In this document: one piece after another, positions 12,301 through 22,029 of the stretch
How the letters are laid out: each line of letters starts with the position of its first letter
Position numbering within the stretch: the first letter of the stretch is position 1
Assembly: GCA_005406025.1 (NCBI GenBank)
Contig: BGZK01001558.1
Span: forward strand, 1-64,000
Reading direction: 5' to 3'
Source of the DNA: Eumeta japonica
Taxonomy: Eukaryota; Arthropoda; Insecta; Lepidoptera; Psychidae
Length of the DNA: 64,000 bases
Made by a program: the position numbers and the translations under genes
Notes under the pieces: model-generated
The model's input: the letters and a program-made list of their open reading frames with translations, nothing else
What the model was told of the DNA's origin: nothing
Databases searched by the model: none

Positions 12301-15300
12301 GATTATTTAATGAGGATGAATGGTTTCTGTTCTTGATCTAAGTAGAAAATGATATCATCATTAATAAACATAGTATAAGACATATTTTTAATGCATAATT
12401 ACAACAAATATCAACATCTCTGGATGCCATGTTATGACAATGGCGACATATCGATCATGTTAATCCCTAACGGCCGTAAATTTACCCCGCTTAAACTTGA
12501 ATTCACAATTATTAAATAATTTTTACTCGTCACATTTATCCCAAAATTGTAGTATTAGTCAATCGCCCTGTTAAAAAAGAAAATTATGAGCAGATAATTT
12601 GACTGGCCAATGCATAATTCTGTGAAATAGTAAAGAAAATCAAAACTGTTTGTATTGATTTATAAAAACTGTAACTATTCGACCTACATCTTATAGGCGC
12701 ACAATCCTTCACAGAATACGATAACATTTACAGATTATTGCACCTCCACCTAGGTTTACCCACCAGAAGGATTATAAAGGCCCGAGCACGGGGTCGGAAG
12801 GTCCCCTACATCTGATTCTAAAATCAAGTCCCAATATATCGTTAATATACTATATATTAACTATATATTGGGATTGTCAAAGTGCACCGGGCCTTTCCTC
12901 GATCGTTCCAATTCATTCAACATTTCCGTCCTTTCGTCCTCATACAAAGGACACTTCCGCAACACATGCTCTCTATCTGCCTCTGCCTCTGCCCATCCGC
13001 AGTCACACTCTCTTTTCTTTCACTCAATTTCATTTTATATAATCGCTTTCGAAAACAGCCATGACCCAGGAGCATCTGCGAAGTTACAAAGTCAGACTCG
13101 ACAAAGCCACGGTGCACCCTCTCCCTGAAGTCCGGGAAGAAGGAAAACAGTTCTCATTCCTCAACCGCACTACTCCAGCGCTCCTGCCATGATATTGCAA
13201 ACTTCATCATTTTATTTCAAGTGGGTCTGACCTCCTTCGGTGTTTTACGAACGTTGAGGGTCAACGGAACTGCGCCAAACCACCACCAGATCACCCGGCA
13301 GGACACCAGCCAGAATAGGCAGTGCGTGCGTGCTTGATGACCTATAAGCCTTGATTATAAGGATCAGGGCCGGCCTCTGTGTTCTCATCACCGAGCTCCG
13401 CACCACGTAGTAGCCCTGCGGAATTGTATCGCTGCCGTATATGTAACAATCGGCTGGAAGATAGCCCTGCATAATTATCTTAGTGCCCGGTATCTGAGCC
13501 CTCAAGAGCACGCAGACACCCGCGACATCTCGCCAAAACATTTAGCTGCACGCTTCCCCGTTTCCTTGCATGAGCTCCGAAAATGAGTGTGGCGACTATA
13601 TCTAAATCTAGCACCTTGACGTATGAGACGGCCGCAATCGACGCGCCCTTCAGTCTGAGTACAGGAGCGCGCTACGATCTCCCCTTTACTGTTTACTTGA
13701 TAACATTAACAATGAAACTTATATTTCAACTAATCTCTCTCTTTATGTAACACAATATTTAAAATAGCAGCCGTGAATAGCGCGGACCGCCGCTGCCCGT
13801 CATTGTGTAGGTAAGCCGGCTCGCTGACCAAAATCATACTGTCCCTGATGCACGCTCAGGATACGTACTCATTTACGCTGTCGCATATGATCTAACAATA
13901 CGGCGGCGTTAACCAGTCTAGATTTACTAGAGTCTATGGTTCCATCAGTCTAGAGGTTACTATGGTAGACTTTTTTATACGCAGGAGTTCTAACCTACAA
14001 ATATTTTTGTGTTATTTGTATAGCTTATTTTGTTTTAGTTGTCGCAACAAAAAATAAGTCTTGTTTAAATCAAAAAGTAGTCAAAGCGATTATTTATAGT
14101 ACGGAACTTATTTTATATTTGATGAATGTTCCAATCTGTTCCTTTGTTTCCGTTTTGAGGTATGACTTTTTCATTTACAGATTCTTGTAAGGAGATCAAA
14201 GACAGTTTGCTGTGGATAACTAGAAACATGGATAAACTTCAGAGCCTGAGAAATGGCGCCAGAAACATCGTAAAAGCATTCGATTTTCCCATTTTTTGCG
14301 AAATTGTAATTCTGATGACGCAAATCATTTTTGTGCTATATTCGATATTGTATAAAATAAGTTAGTATTTATTTTATGTAACAGATATGATTAGAAAAGA
14401 TAAAGCAGTGTACAAAAGCTGTTTCAATTAATTATATTTTACATAGAGGTATAAATATACTTTCTACTTACAGATAAAAATGCTTGGGGTGGAAATTATG
14501 TCGAACAGAGTCTATATCACTTGCTGTACTTCTTATGGCTTTTGCTGCTGATATATTTACTTGTGAATCCCACTCATGTTTTCAATGAAAATGTAAGAGA
14601 TAAGCGTTTTAAAGATTTATTCAATGTGGTTTATTTTTATTATTTTGCACTTACTTATACGACTATGCGATTATGTTTTAAAATGGAAATATTGATGATC
14701 GTTTATGTTTTTGTTTTTTTAACATAGTCGAGAGCCAAATAAGCAGGCCAGTCATCACAGAGTTGGCATTACCGCCGCCCATGGACATTCACAATCCCAG
14801 AGGAGTCAACAATGTGTCGCCGGTTGCTAGAGAAGGAATGCGATATCTAATGGAAGGGGATCGGGTTGATGGAGTGGGCTACCGGAACTTTCATTCACTG
14901 GACGAAACGTATTAGCGGAAGCTGGTACCTCACGTCCGTATTCTGTGAGAGTGTGCTATGGCTAAAACGGCCACATTATGGCTTTACCACAGTAATTTTA
15001 AAAAATATTTCGTGGTTGAAAAATGGAATCTAGTAAAAAAATTGTAGCCACCAATACATATTACTCATTTTCTTATGGCGTATAAAAGCCCTTGAACCTT
15101 GTCACTGTAACATAAATTAAATGGAAAACTTTGCAAAAAGTAATGCTTATTTAGATCCGAAGCGAAATTGAGGAAGGTTTGTAAAAATGTGACACTGGAA
15201 CAAATCTAAAAAAAAAACAATTGTATTGATTAACTTATCTTTAAACGAAGTTAAATATTCCCATGTACCATAGGTAATTATTGTCATATAATAAGTCTAT

Positions 15301-18300
15301 TGTTTTATTTTTATTGTTATATTTTCATTTTTACGTCTCTTATCCTTAAGAGGTATCGGCTTAACACCAGCGGCGAAATTTAGTTATCTTCATTTTGTAC
15401 AAACATGACCAATTATTTTTTGAATTAACGTAGAGATTTTCAGATAAAGAAATCATTTTAACGATCACCTACCCAAGTAATTTACTATAAGATTGTACTT
15501 ATAATCAAAAAACTATATTTTAGAAACTCTAAAAAATTCATGTTCCCACAATTTTTGTATGTTTTTAAGTTCAAATATCACTCACTTTTTCCTTTTTAGT
15601 TGTGCCATCCGTGACGCACTACGACCTTCCGTAGCCTTTAGAAAACGTTCATAACAAAAACACCTCCTTTAAGGCCCGCCCTTTCCCAGACACCTACGAT
15701 CGTCATTGATCTCACAAACAATTCTCACCGCCCACCGAGTTTCACATTATTACATACCAATTCCAGAGGAAGTTCATATCAAAGAGCCACCATGATTCTC
15801 ACGACTCTCATAACCGCTATGATTTCGCTTTAACTTTTTATATAATTTATTGCTTATTTTTATACGCTACGGTAACATCTTAATGTGCGATGTATTTATG
15901 CCTACATTTTACACTCGAAAAAAAAATTTTTGTAATTTCGCTAAGCTGATATATTTAATCGATTAGATTTCAACCAGATTCTAATGATTTATGGTATGAT
16001 TTTTACACACTTATGTGAGCGGATTTTCATTATTGTAATTGATAAGCGAAATCACGCAAAATATGTATTAAAGTTTGGTGTATTTACGCAGTACACTACA
16101 CAAATGTAGTCTAAGAGCGACCTTCAGAAACCTTGATGTACCTTAGAACAAAAGAAGTTTTACACAATAAATTAGCAGCTATGAGGTTAAAAAAATCTTA
16201 ACTTGCACATGGCGTCAGATATTATTGAAGTGATTTAATACTGATAGCATCGAAGTTGATGACTCTCTTTGCCTTAATACAACGTCGCTTTAATTTCTTA
16301 CTAGTAGTTGTACGTGGTTTTACCAAAAGTAAAATCGTAATTTGTTAATGTAAGCCGTAAGATTTGACAGATTATCCATTCATTATGATAGGAAGCTGGA
16401 AACCCATTAAAAAAAAGAAATGGGTGAATTCAAAAATTTATGTCTCTATGTATTTTTCACATCTACTTTATCTTTCACATCTCATTGGAAAAATATTCTT
16501 TTTACGACAGCTTGCATTTAATTTCATCAGCAATTCTCGGGCTATGTAATTGTTTTTTCAAATTTAAGAAAAGCAAATAATCACTGGAAGGCAGGTCTGG
16601 ACAGGTGGGTGATCGATTTCACTGAATCCCGTATCCTTCAAGACCTGCCTCGCATCAAACGACGTGTGAACAGATGCATTTTCCTGCAAAAACAACATAA
16701 CGTGTTTCAATTTTCTCCCTCCTTTCCGTTTTACTGCGTTACGTGCCTGGCTCCATAATTTATGTAGTAATGACCATTCATAGTAATCCCTTAGGTAAAT
16801 AATCTAAAATTGGTTTCTGTAATCCCAAAAATAGTCGCCACAAGATTCAAGACTGACTTTGATGTCTTAAACTTTTTCGGCGACCATTCACCATTTTTTT
16901 TATCCATTGTATGGATTCTTGTTTGAACTCTAGATCGTATTGGCGCATCCAAACTTAATCCATAATTACGTTTTGGTTACAAATTTGAATAAGATTTTCT
17001 CCAATCAGACTTAAAAAATCCTTACAAGCTTTGACTGTCGGTGCTTGTTGAGTGGTGTCGGCATTTTCGATACCCAACAGTCAGTTGCTATCTGACCCAA
17101 CGGGTAGTTGCTATCTGACACAGTTCTAATCTCTCGACCTTTTTGTATTTTCTGGAGTCAACTTCTCAGGTCTCTCGCCCTTATCAGAAAAGGTGAACTC
17201 ATTTTTTGACCATGGTATATGAAGGTGCAGATTCCCGAAGAACTGATGACGCACCTTCAAACATTTCTTTAGGTGTTTTCCCTTTTTAATGTTGTAGATT
17301 TCATAAAAATCTAACTATGGTATTTGTCCTCGTGACGCAATTTTTACTGACAAGTCCCGCGTTACATCGAATATATATTTATAACGCGCGGCTTATCAGC
17401 ACAATAGCGTCTACAGTTCTTAAGAGATCTTAATGAAACTGAATATACATGTTCTATAGACGATTACAAAGGTCGAGTTAATATTTAAGTCAAATCGGTC
17501 AACTAGTTTAGAAATTACAGCATTTTAAAAATTTTGAAAATCCGAAAATTAACTGTTTCATAAGCATTACATATGAAAATAAAATGAAATCTACTTCCAT
17601 TTCGGCTGCTAAATGGCCTTTTTTTATAAAATATTTTATTACGTCACGGTGCTCAAAGTCGAGAGAATTTTCTAAAGTCATCGACATGTCGATGTTCCTT
17701 GTCCAACGATAAATAGGGCATTCTTAGTAAATTGCAAATGATGTAATATGTATAAAAACAATAAGTGTCACAATAATGGCTGGCCAAAAACACAGTGATG
17801 AATCACCAGATGAATCACCTTAGGCCGCTAATTTTTCAGCCACCCCTGGTATCTGTCACATCTTCAGAGTACTGTACCTCGCCCTTAAATTTCATACTCA
17901 TTCACATATTGAGTGTTACTTTTAGATTAATTGCCTTTTTGTTTCTCAGAAACTAAAAATTTTGCTTGTATTACATAAAAGTATGAATTTTAATGGGATT
18001 TTACAAATCAAATTTTCATCAAATGTCTACGTTTTAAGACTTGAGCAAGCTAGCTGTTTAGATAATTTGCAGAGACATGCCTTTATATGGATATGTATAA
18101 ACCTTCAATATCTTTTGAACGCACAGTCTGGTTGGAATAGAGTTTATCGTATTCAAAAGGGCATGAATGAACTTTTTTTTGAAAATTCAATATTGATCCC
18201 AAACTGAATTTCGAATATTGCCTACAGAAATCTTAAAAAAAATAAGTAATCTCTAAATCATTAAGCTCATCGACTTCAAAATATAATTAGCTGTGTTCTC

Positions 18301-20664
18301 AGTGAAACCACGTTCAATGTCATAACTGATTCGTTTTAGATTTCATGATCCCTGAATTTAGGAAATCCAACTATTTTCAATATTCAAAGATTGCATTGAT
18401 TTATACAAGCTCCCACCCCTATTTTAAATCGCTCGTTTCTGTTAGATAAAATTGTAGAAAAATTCTCACGTAAATATTTTTTTTAAATAGTTCTTATATT
18501 TTCTGGTCGATTCTTAAGAACCAAATTATTTATTGTTCTTGAAAAAATTGTGGTAAATAGGTGGATTGTAATAAATTGAGCATCGTTCAAATTGGTGGAT
18601 TCGTTTAAAATGTATCTTCCACAAAATAGTAAGATAAACAATTTACTTCAATTTCTACATGTAATTACTGCTTTTGAAATCTGACAATTTTAAGCTCGAG
18701 TTAAAATAAAAGTGATTTTACTCATAAAATAAATAAAAAATAAATATAAGGAAAAAAAATTTTTTTTGAGATACCTTTACGTAGATTTATTATTTAGAAG
18801 TAATTGTCTGCTGTTTTTTTTTCAGGACTCTAGAATAACAGAAAAAATAAACGAATCCCTACTATACGTAGAATCTTTATGCAGAGAAAATGAATATCCA
18901 CAAGTGAAAGAAATATGGGACCGCTTTGAATACATGAAGTAAGTTTTATTAATTTTCGTTCTCGTTTAAGACGTAACTGATAAAGTGACAAGAGTGATGT
19001 GGGACTAAACTATTCTTTCAGACTGTCTCCCGTTCGCTTCCGGCCATTCGAAGTTATAGACCTGGACAGAGGAGTATATAATACGGTAATTGTTGAGAAA
19101 GTACTTTTCATCTTAATATCCTTAGGATCATGATTCAGAACCTAACGGCGATTCACAATGAACAGCAACAAAGAATGAATAAACGTCTGCACGGTGGTAC
19201 GTTTGTTTGTTTCTTTAGCGTGACTTGCTGAAAGGGTGAGTTGTTAAAAATCGTTATGTAACTGAACTCTTTATGCCCCTTCCATTCGGCTCTCAGCGAT
19301 TCTTTCTCTCATGCTCCATCTCTTACACTCCCTCGATCTCTCTGTGTCTCTTTGTAAGACACGCTAATTAATTGAGCAACGTGGGGCAGCACCCACGCGC
19401 AGTATTTTTTTTTCAATATTTTTTCTTTGTAATTTGCAGTTCACCCTTTTATGCGTAATTTTCATTAAAATAATATTTTTATTTTAAATATGAAATAAAA
19501 CTCTTTGATTTCATTCTATAGCTTGCAATATTTGCATTAAAAATGAGAGAAATGAAATATACAGATTTTATTTAAAATTACATTCGGAGTTTAGAGAAAA
19601 TCCTTTGTACCTGACGTGGGTCCCTCGACAGCACACTTTTTTTTGTTTACTTTGATCCAAACTCAGGATTTTATAATTATCATAAAAACCGTTGGTGCAG
19701 AAACGAAGAATGTATAACACCGCCGACCACAAAATCTAATCTGATATCTTAAACTCTTGAAACTTTAAAACTGAATATAGATAAAATAAATAGTAGCTTT
19801 CTAAACTATTACCCTAGCGAAGTCTAGTGACTACTAGATTTATGCGTGGCTGTATACAACAAAATATTACACAGGTTTTAATTATATATAATAACTTTGC
19901 GCGCTTTTAATACTTATTCAAATTATCTTTATTTCATAGGTTACAAAATAACACTTGAAATACGTCATAATTTTTTGCGAATTTACACTTCACCGCTCGT
20001 TCGGAAGGCAGTTTTCCCTCAAGAAGTTTTCACTTACGTCCATGTTTATGTGTTTTTTTTTATTTTATTTTATTTATTTATCAGTTAGAAAATCATGTTA
20101 AACACATAGTAATGAGTTCCAAAAATGATCTTGATTGCCCAAAAATCAAAAGTTCTGACCACATGGCGTGTTTCTTTAATTCCTGTCATTAATACAAATG
20201 ACCACGTACAAACGACTAAAAACCCATTACTACGAGCTCAGTGATGAAAAAATAAATAAAAATCATATGATGGGTAATTAACGAATTCCAACTAATTCTG
20301 GACAGATGCGATCATGCGTTTTCAATCATAATTACTTGTTGTTTAAACTCTTTATGCATAAATAATAATGAAATTAAATAAGAATTTGGTCATCAGCTGT
20401 TGTCGGAAATCCATGTATGGTGTAATGTTAAATGTTACTTTTCCTAGTGACTTTTGATACAATGACTGCAGTTTCTTTAGAAAATTTTATAAAATGGAGA
20501 TGATGTAGCGTTTTCAATTATTTTTTTCAATTTTTCTTGTATAATATTTTTAACATTTGTTTTTCAATAGAGGTTTTACCTTATTCTATCTGCTGTCATA
20601 TTAATTTCAGTTGATCGGAGTTCTATCCATCTATCTGGTGCTACTCATTCAGTTGGAGCAGTGA
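3081..20664 (+). CDS. Gustatory receptor family protein, 9 exons, 406 aa (copy 1)
   Basis: Spliced coding sequence: 3081-3318, 4199-4377, 4644-4779, 8276-8413, 14181-14360, 14474-14592, 18826-18938, 19022-19085, 20611-20664. It totals 1,221 bases with every junction GT/AG and in phase. The protein has seven hydrophobic segments at roughly residues 73-91, 106-121, 154-178, 187-210, 267-288, 305-323 and 388-404. It ends in IYLVLLIQLEQ, which keeps the Tyr-five residues-Gln core of the gustatory receptor C-terminal signature but has Ile and Leu where Thr and Phe are usual. About 400 residues, a short tail and a small last exon fit the family. Members form tastant-gated cation channels in chemosensory dendrites, with the N-terminus inside; the ligand cannot be told. 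ATG at residue 12 is an alternative start. A divergent odorant receptor is less likely. Confidence 0.86.
3319..4198 (+). other. Receptor 1, intron 1
   Basis: The first 100 bases are almost identical to copy 2, after which similarity drops abruptly at about 3,420. I see no mobile element or other gene in it. Confidence 0.6.
4199..4377 (+). CDS. Receptor 1, exon 2 (residues 80-139)
   Basis: It follows the acceptor TTACAG and completes codon 80 as Trp. It encodes the end of membrane segment 1, extracellular loop 1, segment 2 (LLLYGTLW) and the first intracellular loop with YFCKYTQC. It ends in phase 0 at a GTAAGT donor. This is the most diverged exon: 23 of 60 residues differ from copy 2, nearly all between residues 84 and 114. 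Confidence 0.86.
4644..4779 (+). CDS. Receptor 1, exon 3 (residues 140-184)
   Basis: It begins after TTTTCAG with LKDLNCSNEMIRKK and encodes membrane segment 3. Residues 140-168 are identical to copy 2, whereas 9 of the last 16 differ. The donor GTAATT is weak but is the only in-phase one shared by both copies, and it gives Tyr at the junction in both. Reading through would stop ten codons later. Confidence 0.82.
5478..5775 (-). repeat. Dispersed repeat fragment in intron 3
   Basis: Read on the minus strand, it contains GGGCCACCGAAACTTTCATT and neighbouring sequence matching, with scattered changes, the repeats at 14,745-15,000 and 46,360-46,640. The open frame across it is probably chance. 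I do not see it in copy 2 intron 3, so it may be private to copy 1. Confidence 0.6.
6620..8150 (+). pseudogene. Decayed non-LTR reverse transcriptase in intron 3
   Basis: Conceptual translation across several frames shows reverse-transcriptase blocks in the right order: KAAGYDKVSS near 6,835, NLLYQLFNK and VPNEWSKGVIVP near 6,900-6,975, SGLTRVLQSVYRSSSAW near 7,200, HRDVRQGCIAP near 7,295, a degraded catalytic box (AND for ADD) near 7,440, and a C-terminal part with LNEDVEIRVEKATLRWF near 7,900. Many stops and frameshifts show it is dead. Position and order match 33,050-34,570 in copy 2, so the insertion predates the duplication. I place it in the endonuclease-type LINEs but not to a clade. 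Confidence 0.78.
7846..7872. repeat. TA microsatellite
   Basis: A run of about ten TA repeats lies inside the C-terminal part of the reverse-transcriptase relic; copy 2 has no comparable run. Confidence 0.8.
8276..8413 (+). CDS. Receptor 1, exon 4 (residues 185-230)
   Basis: Acceptor ATTTCAG and donor GTATTT. It encodes membrane segment 4 (ACYYFMCFIRMAIRAPFYF) and the start of the long second intracellular loop (MSQLQMQSAELL). Thirteen residues differ from copy 2, nine of them between residues 187 and 203, while the RAPFYFCMSQLQ stretch is unchanged. Confidence 0.86.
8512..9164. mobile_element. Terminal-inverted-repeat element private to copy 1
   Basis: The ends TTGGAACGAAGTTCCTT (8512-8528) and AAGGAATTTCGTTCCAA (9148-9164) are inverted repeats with one mismatch, bounding about 650 bases absent from the same place in copy 2. 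Each end is itself partly palindromic. Near the right end is a GC-rich stretch and a perfect 16-bp hairpin (9035-9071). No transposase is visible, so it would be non-autonomous. I recall similar sequence dispersed in lepidopteran genomes but cannot name the family. Confidence 0.55.
9035..9071. repeat. Perfect 16-bp hairpin
   Basis: CTTTCTCTCTAACAGA and TCTGTTAGAGAGAAAG pair perfectly around a 5-base loop, inside the private TIR element. Confidence 0.8.
9200..9880. repeat. Old dispersed repeats in intron 4
   Basis: The part 9,200-9,500 matches 35,000-35,285 in copy 2, including a CTCGTGT...ACACGAG inverted pair and a run of TGTC repeats, so it is older than the duplication. The rest, with GTCCGTCCGTCC at 9,840-9,860, looks like another dispersed repeat. 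No coding is evident. Confidence 0.5.
9880..12755. other. Receptor 1 intron 4, non-coding part
   Basis: Nothing gene-like is seen in 9,880-11,060, which has no counterpart in copy 2. The stretch from about 11,380 to 11,680 matches 44,300-44,590 in copy 2. From about 11,690 to 12,755 I again see only AT-rich sequence private to copy 1. Confidence 0.45.
12760..13565 (-). pseudogene. R1-like non-LTR retrotransposon, 3' end of ORF2
   Basis: On the minus strand from 13,541 the translation reads QRPALILIIKAYRSSSTHAL then PILAGVLPGDL, the C-terminal region of R1-clade ORF2 proteins. After frame changes it continues with CDCGWAEAEADREHVLRKCP near 12,990, the C-terminal zinc-knuckle with Cys and His in the usual order, followed by LYEDERTEMLNEL. 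A 21-bp hairpin with one mismatch (12,829-12,873) lies in the 3' tail. The reverse-transcriptase part is missing, as expected for a 5'-truncated copy. It is absent from copy 2, so it inserted after the duplication. Confidence 0.8.
12829..12873. repeat. 21-bp hairpin at the R1-like 3' end
   Basis: The arms 12,829-12,849 and 12,853-12,873 are complementary with one mismatch and a 3-base loop. It sits just beyond the last zinc-knuckle residues, in the 3' untranslated part of the element. Confidence 0.75.
13761..13985. repeat. GC-rich block conserved in intron 4 of both copies
   Basis: It begins AGCAGCCGTGAATAGCGCGG and matches 44,595-44,800. The core, with CTGATGCACGCTCAGGATAC, is well kept while neighbouring intron sequence is not. 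No convincing open frame is kept in both copies. It may be an old dispersed repeat or a regulatory block; I cannot tell which. Confidence 0.5.
14181..14360 (+). CDS. Receptor 1, exon 5 (residues 231-290)
   Basis: Acceptor TTTACAG and donor GTTAGT. It encodes the rest of intracellular loop 2 and membrane segment 5 (FPIFCEIVILMTQIIFVLY). Only 3 of 60 residues differ from copy 2. The donor is chosen because it alone gives the phase needed by exon 6. Confidence 0.86.
14474..14592 (+). CDS. Receptor 1, exon 6 (residues 291-330)
   Basis: Acceptor TTACAG and donor GTAAGA. It encodes extracellular loop 3 and membrane segment 6 (LYFLWLLLLIYLLVNP). Eight residues differ from copy 2, all between 294 and 308 in or next to the loop; segment 6 after residue 308 is identical. 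Confidence 0.86.
14745..15000 (+). repeat. Dispersed repeat fragment in intron 6
   Basis: It contains CCCATGGACATTCACAATCC and GGAACTTTCATTCACTGGAC. It matches 46,360-46,640 in copy 2 and, inverted, 5,478-5,775. The motif set resembles tails of lepidopteran retroelements. It was present before the duplication. Confidence 0.6.
15000..16555. other. Receptor 1 intron 6, private insertion, left part
   Basis: Alignment with copy 2 stops at about 15,115 and resumes at about 18,340, so about 3.2 kb is private to copy 1. I see no gene in this part; it is AT-rich with decayed repeat-like stretches. Confidence 0.45.
16555..17235 (-). pseudogene. Mariner-type transposase relic, minus strand
   Basis: Minus-strand translation shows a mariner C-terminal half: FWDYRNQ near 16,850, then HVMLFLQENASVHTSFDARQ near 16,690 where the second catalytic Asp of the family (QDNA) has become Glu, then TGFSEIDHPP, and in a shifted frame PSSDYLLF at 16,571-16,590, the third-Asp block. 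Upstream blocks are badly broken. It is within the private copy 1 insertion of intron 6. Confidence 0.75.
17235..18825. other. Receptor 1 intron 6, right part
   Basis: No gene is seen. From about 18,340 the sequence aligns again with copy 2 (46,760 onward) up to the exon 7 acceptor. Confidence 0.45.
18826..18938 (+). CDS. Receptor 1, exon 7 (residues 331-367)
   Basis: Acceptor TTTTTTCAG and donor GTAAGT. It encodes the hydrophilic third intracellular loop, containing NEYPQVKEIWDRFEYMK, which is identical in copy 2. Six substitutions lie in its first half. A conserved intracellular loop before segment 7 is usual for gustatory receptors, where it contributes to channel assembly. Confidence 0.86.
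19022..19085 (+). CDS. Receptor 1, exon 8 (residues 368-389)
   Basis: A short exon encoding LSPVRFRPFEVIDLDRGVYNT just before the last membrane segment; it corresponds to the 'F...l....l' run before segment 7 in the family. Protein identical to copy 2, with two silent changes. The 83-base intron before it also differs at only two positions. Confidence 0.86.
19086..20610. other. Receptor 1 intron 8
   Basis: Aligns for most of its length with copy 2, minus the 0.5-kb insertion found there. It holds a dispersed repeat at 19,905-20,030 and otherwise nothing gene-like. Confidence 0.55.
19905..20030 (+). repeat. Dispersed repeat of lepidopteran type
   Basis: ACTTGAAATACGTCATAATT, then TTTACACTTCACCGCTCGTT and GGAAGGCAG recur at 31,725-31,880 and 59,350-59,470. 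I know this combination (a CGTCA block, then TTACACTTTACC, then TTCGGAAGG) as a very common repeat tail in moths and butterflies, which supports the taxonomic call. Confidence 0.65.
20611..20664 (+). CDS. Receptor 1, exon 9 (residues 390-406 and stop)
   Basis: Acceptor AATTTCAG; encodes membrane segment 7 and the receptor signature, then TGA. A tiny last exon carrying the Tyr-x5-Gln signature is typical of insect gustatory receptors. One residue differs from copy 2 (Gln406 to Pro). A possible polyadenylation signal downstream reads AACAAA (20,794-20,799), where copy 2 has AATAAA. Confidence 0.86.
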   Translation: MIGVLSIYLVLLIQLEQ

Positions 20665-21104
20665 AATTGCAAGTTCTGCTGCACGCTTGCGGTGATTATC
20701 GGTTATACACTAGTGAGTTTCGCCTTTAATGTTTCACATAATATTATATAGATGCAAGAATCTTTTAATGGGTTACGTCTTTAATGTATATTGAACAAAA
20801 TAATTGTATGGGTGTGTCGCTTTCACTGATGCATAGATATATGTATTTGACGATTTAGGTCATTAAATGTTTAGAAAAGCTTATATCATTGTTTCTTTAT
20901 AAATCAATTCAATACATACAGAATGACAATCCTGTGTAACTGTATTTCCCCTGCCCGCCCGCTCCTTATCTAACTTAAATATTTATAAGTATTCATTTGG
21001 CATGACGTCGTCCCGTATAGTGAACGATGTAGAAACTATCTTATATTATCTGTGAACAATTTTGTACTGTATTAGGTGTTAGAATGAATAAAGGAAAGTG
21101 CAAA
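20665..21104. other. 3' flank of receptor 1
   Basis: Non-coding; aligns with 49,403-49,760 of copy 2. It contains AACAAA at 20,794-20,799 where copy 2 has the canonical AATAAA polyadenylation hexamer. Confidence 0.5.
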
Positions 21105-21445
21105 CAAATTCGCACGTATATTTGAGGATTCCACAAATTTTGTACTCTATGAATACCGCACGACTTAACAATGGATGACCAGAAACAACTGCGCGACATT
21201 ATAAAAAATATTTGACGGAAAACAGTCATTGGCTGTATATAACATAGTCTCAGGTAACGACAGCTGCGTGTACCGCTTTAAACAGGAAGGCAAAAGCCAC
21301 TCAGCGAACACAATCTTTTCATTGCAATATTTGCCGATGAGAGTTAAAAAAATTAGAAAATTGATAAGAAACGGTTTCTTATTTTTTCGGAAAATTAGGA
21401 CATTATACTGCAATATCAATTAAAAAACAGAAGGAAATATTTGCA
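21105..21445 (+). pseudogene. Mariner transposase relic shared by both copies
   Basis: Broken translation shows KFCTL*IPHDLT, then DDQKQLRDIIKN and a degraded GDES block, the order seen in mariner-family transposases (CSRWVPHxLT, QKxxR, TGDEsW). The same order and position occur in copy 2 from 50,480, where it is better kept. It was therefore present before the duplication. Confidence 0.65.
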
Positions 21446-22029
21446 CTGTATAAATATGCATCAAATAACTGTTCGAATACTTCTGTTCTTGTATCTATCT
21501 TTCAATGATACCTCACATTTACTACGCAGTGGTCGCATCTCCACCGGATTGATTCTAATTTCACTTTTTTGTCTGCTGTACTCAACTTACGCTACCGTAG
21601 ATAAGAAGAGGAATCAGGACTCTATTATGGATAATTGAACGCGCTTCTTCGCAAGTAATCTATCCATCAATAAGCGGTAATTTTGGTGAATATCAAACTT
21701 AAAGAGCAAAATCATTATTATTAACAGATGCTCTGCTGTTGGCCTATTTTCCTATGGACTAGGGGTGCGTCACCATAGATAAGTCTGAGCTGTCTAGATA
21801 AAAATCTAAGATGATCTTATACATCACATTTTCCTTTACTATATTTCATATATAATATTTTGTGTTTGTTATAATAATATTCACTTTAGAACTATAAATA
21901 TAAGATCGGAGAAAAAGTTTTTCCATATTTTATACGTAAAAGTTGCACTAAAATCTCTTTGGTTATGCTGTTTGTATCTGGCTAGTTTTGATACCATTAA
22001 ATAGATGACATCAAAGAAAAAGAGAATAA

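Larger units (their letters stand above)
1450..21450 (+). repeat. Segmental duplication, copy 1 (about 20 kb)
   Basis: This stretch aligns collinearly and in the same orientation with about 25,900-50,815. Anchors seen by eye are the 5' flank (1,490-1,600 with 25,940-26,060), the promoter and exon 1 (2,330-3,420 with 27,350-28,410), all nine exons of the receptor gene, the intron 3 reverse-transcriptase relic, the GC-rich block in intron 4, a repeat in intron 6, all of intron 7, and the mariner relic 3' of the gene. Copy 1 is shorter because copy 2 gained the Helitron and others. Breakpoints are approximate: similarity fades rather than ending sharply. Confidence 0.9.

Noticed and set aside
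12868..13128. Serine-rich + strand open frame
   Set aside because: It is the antisense of the R1-like zinc-knuckle region on the minus strand.
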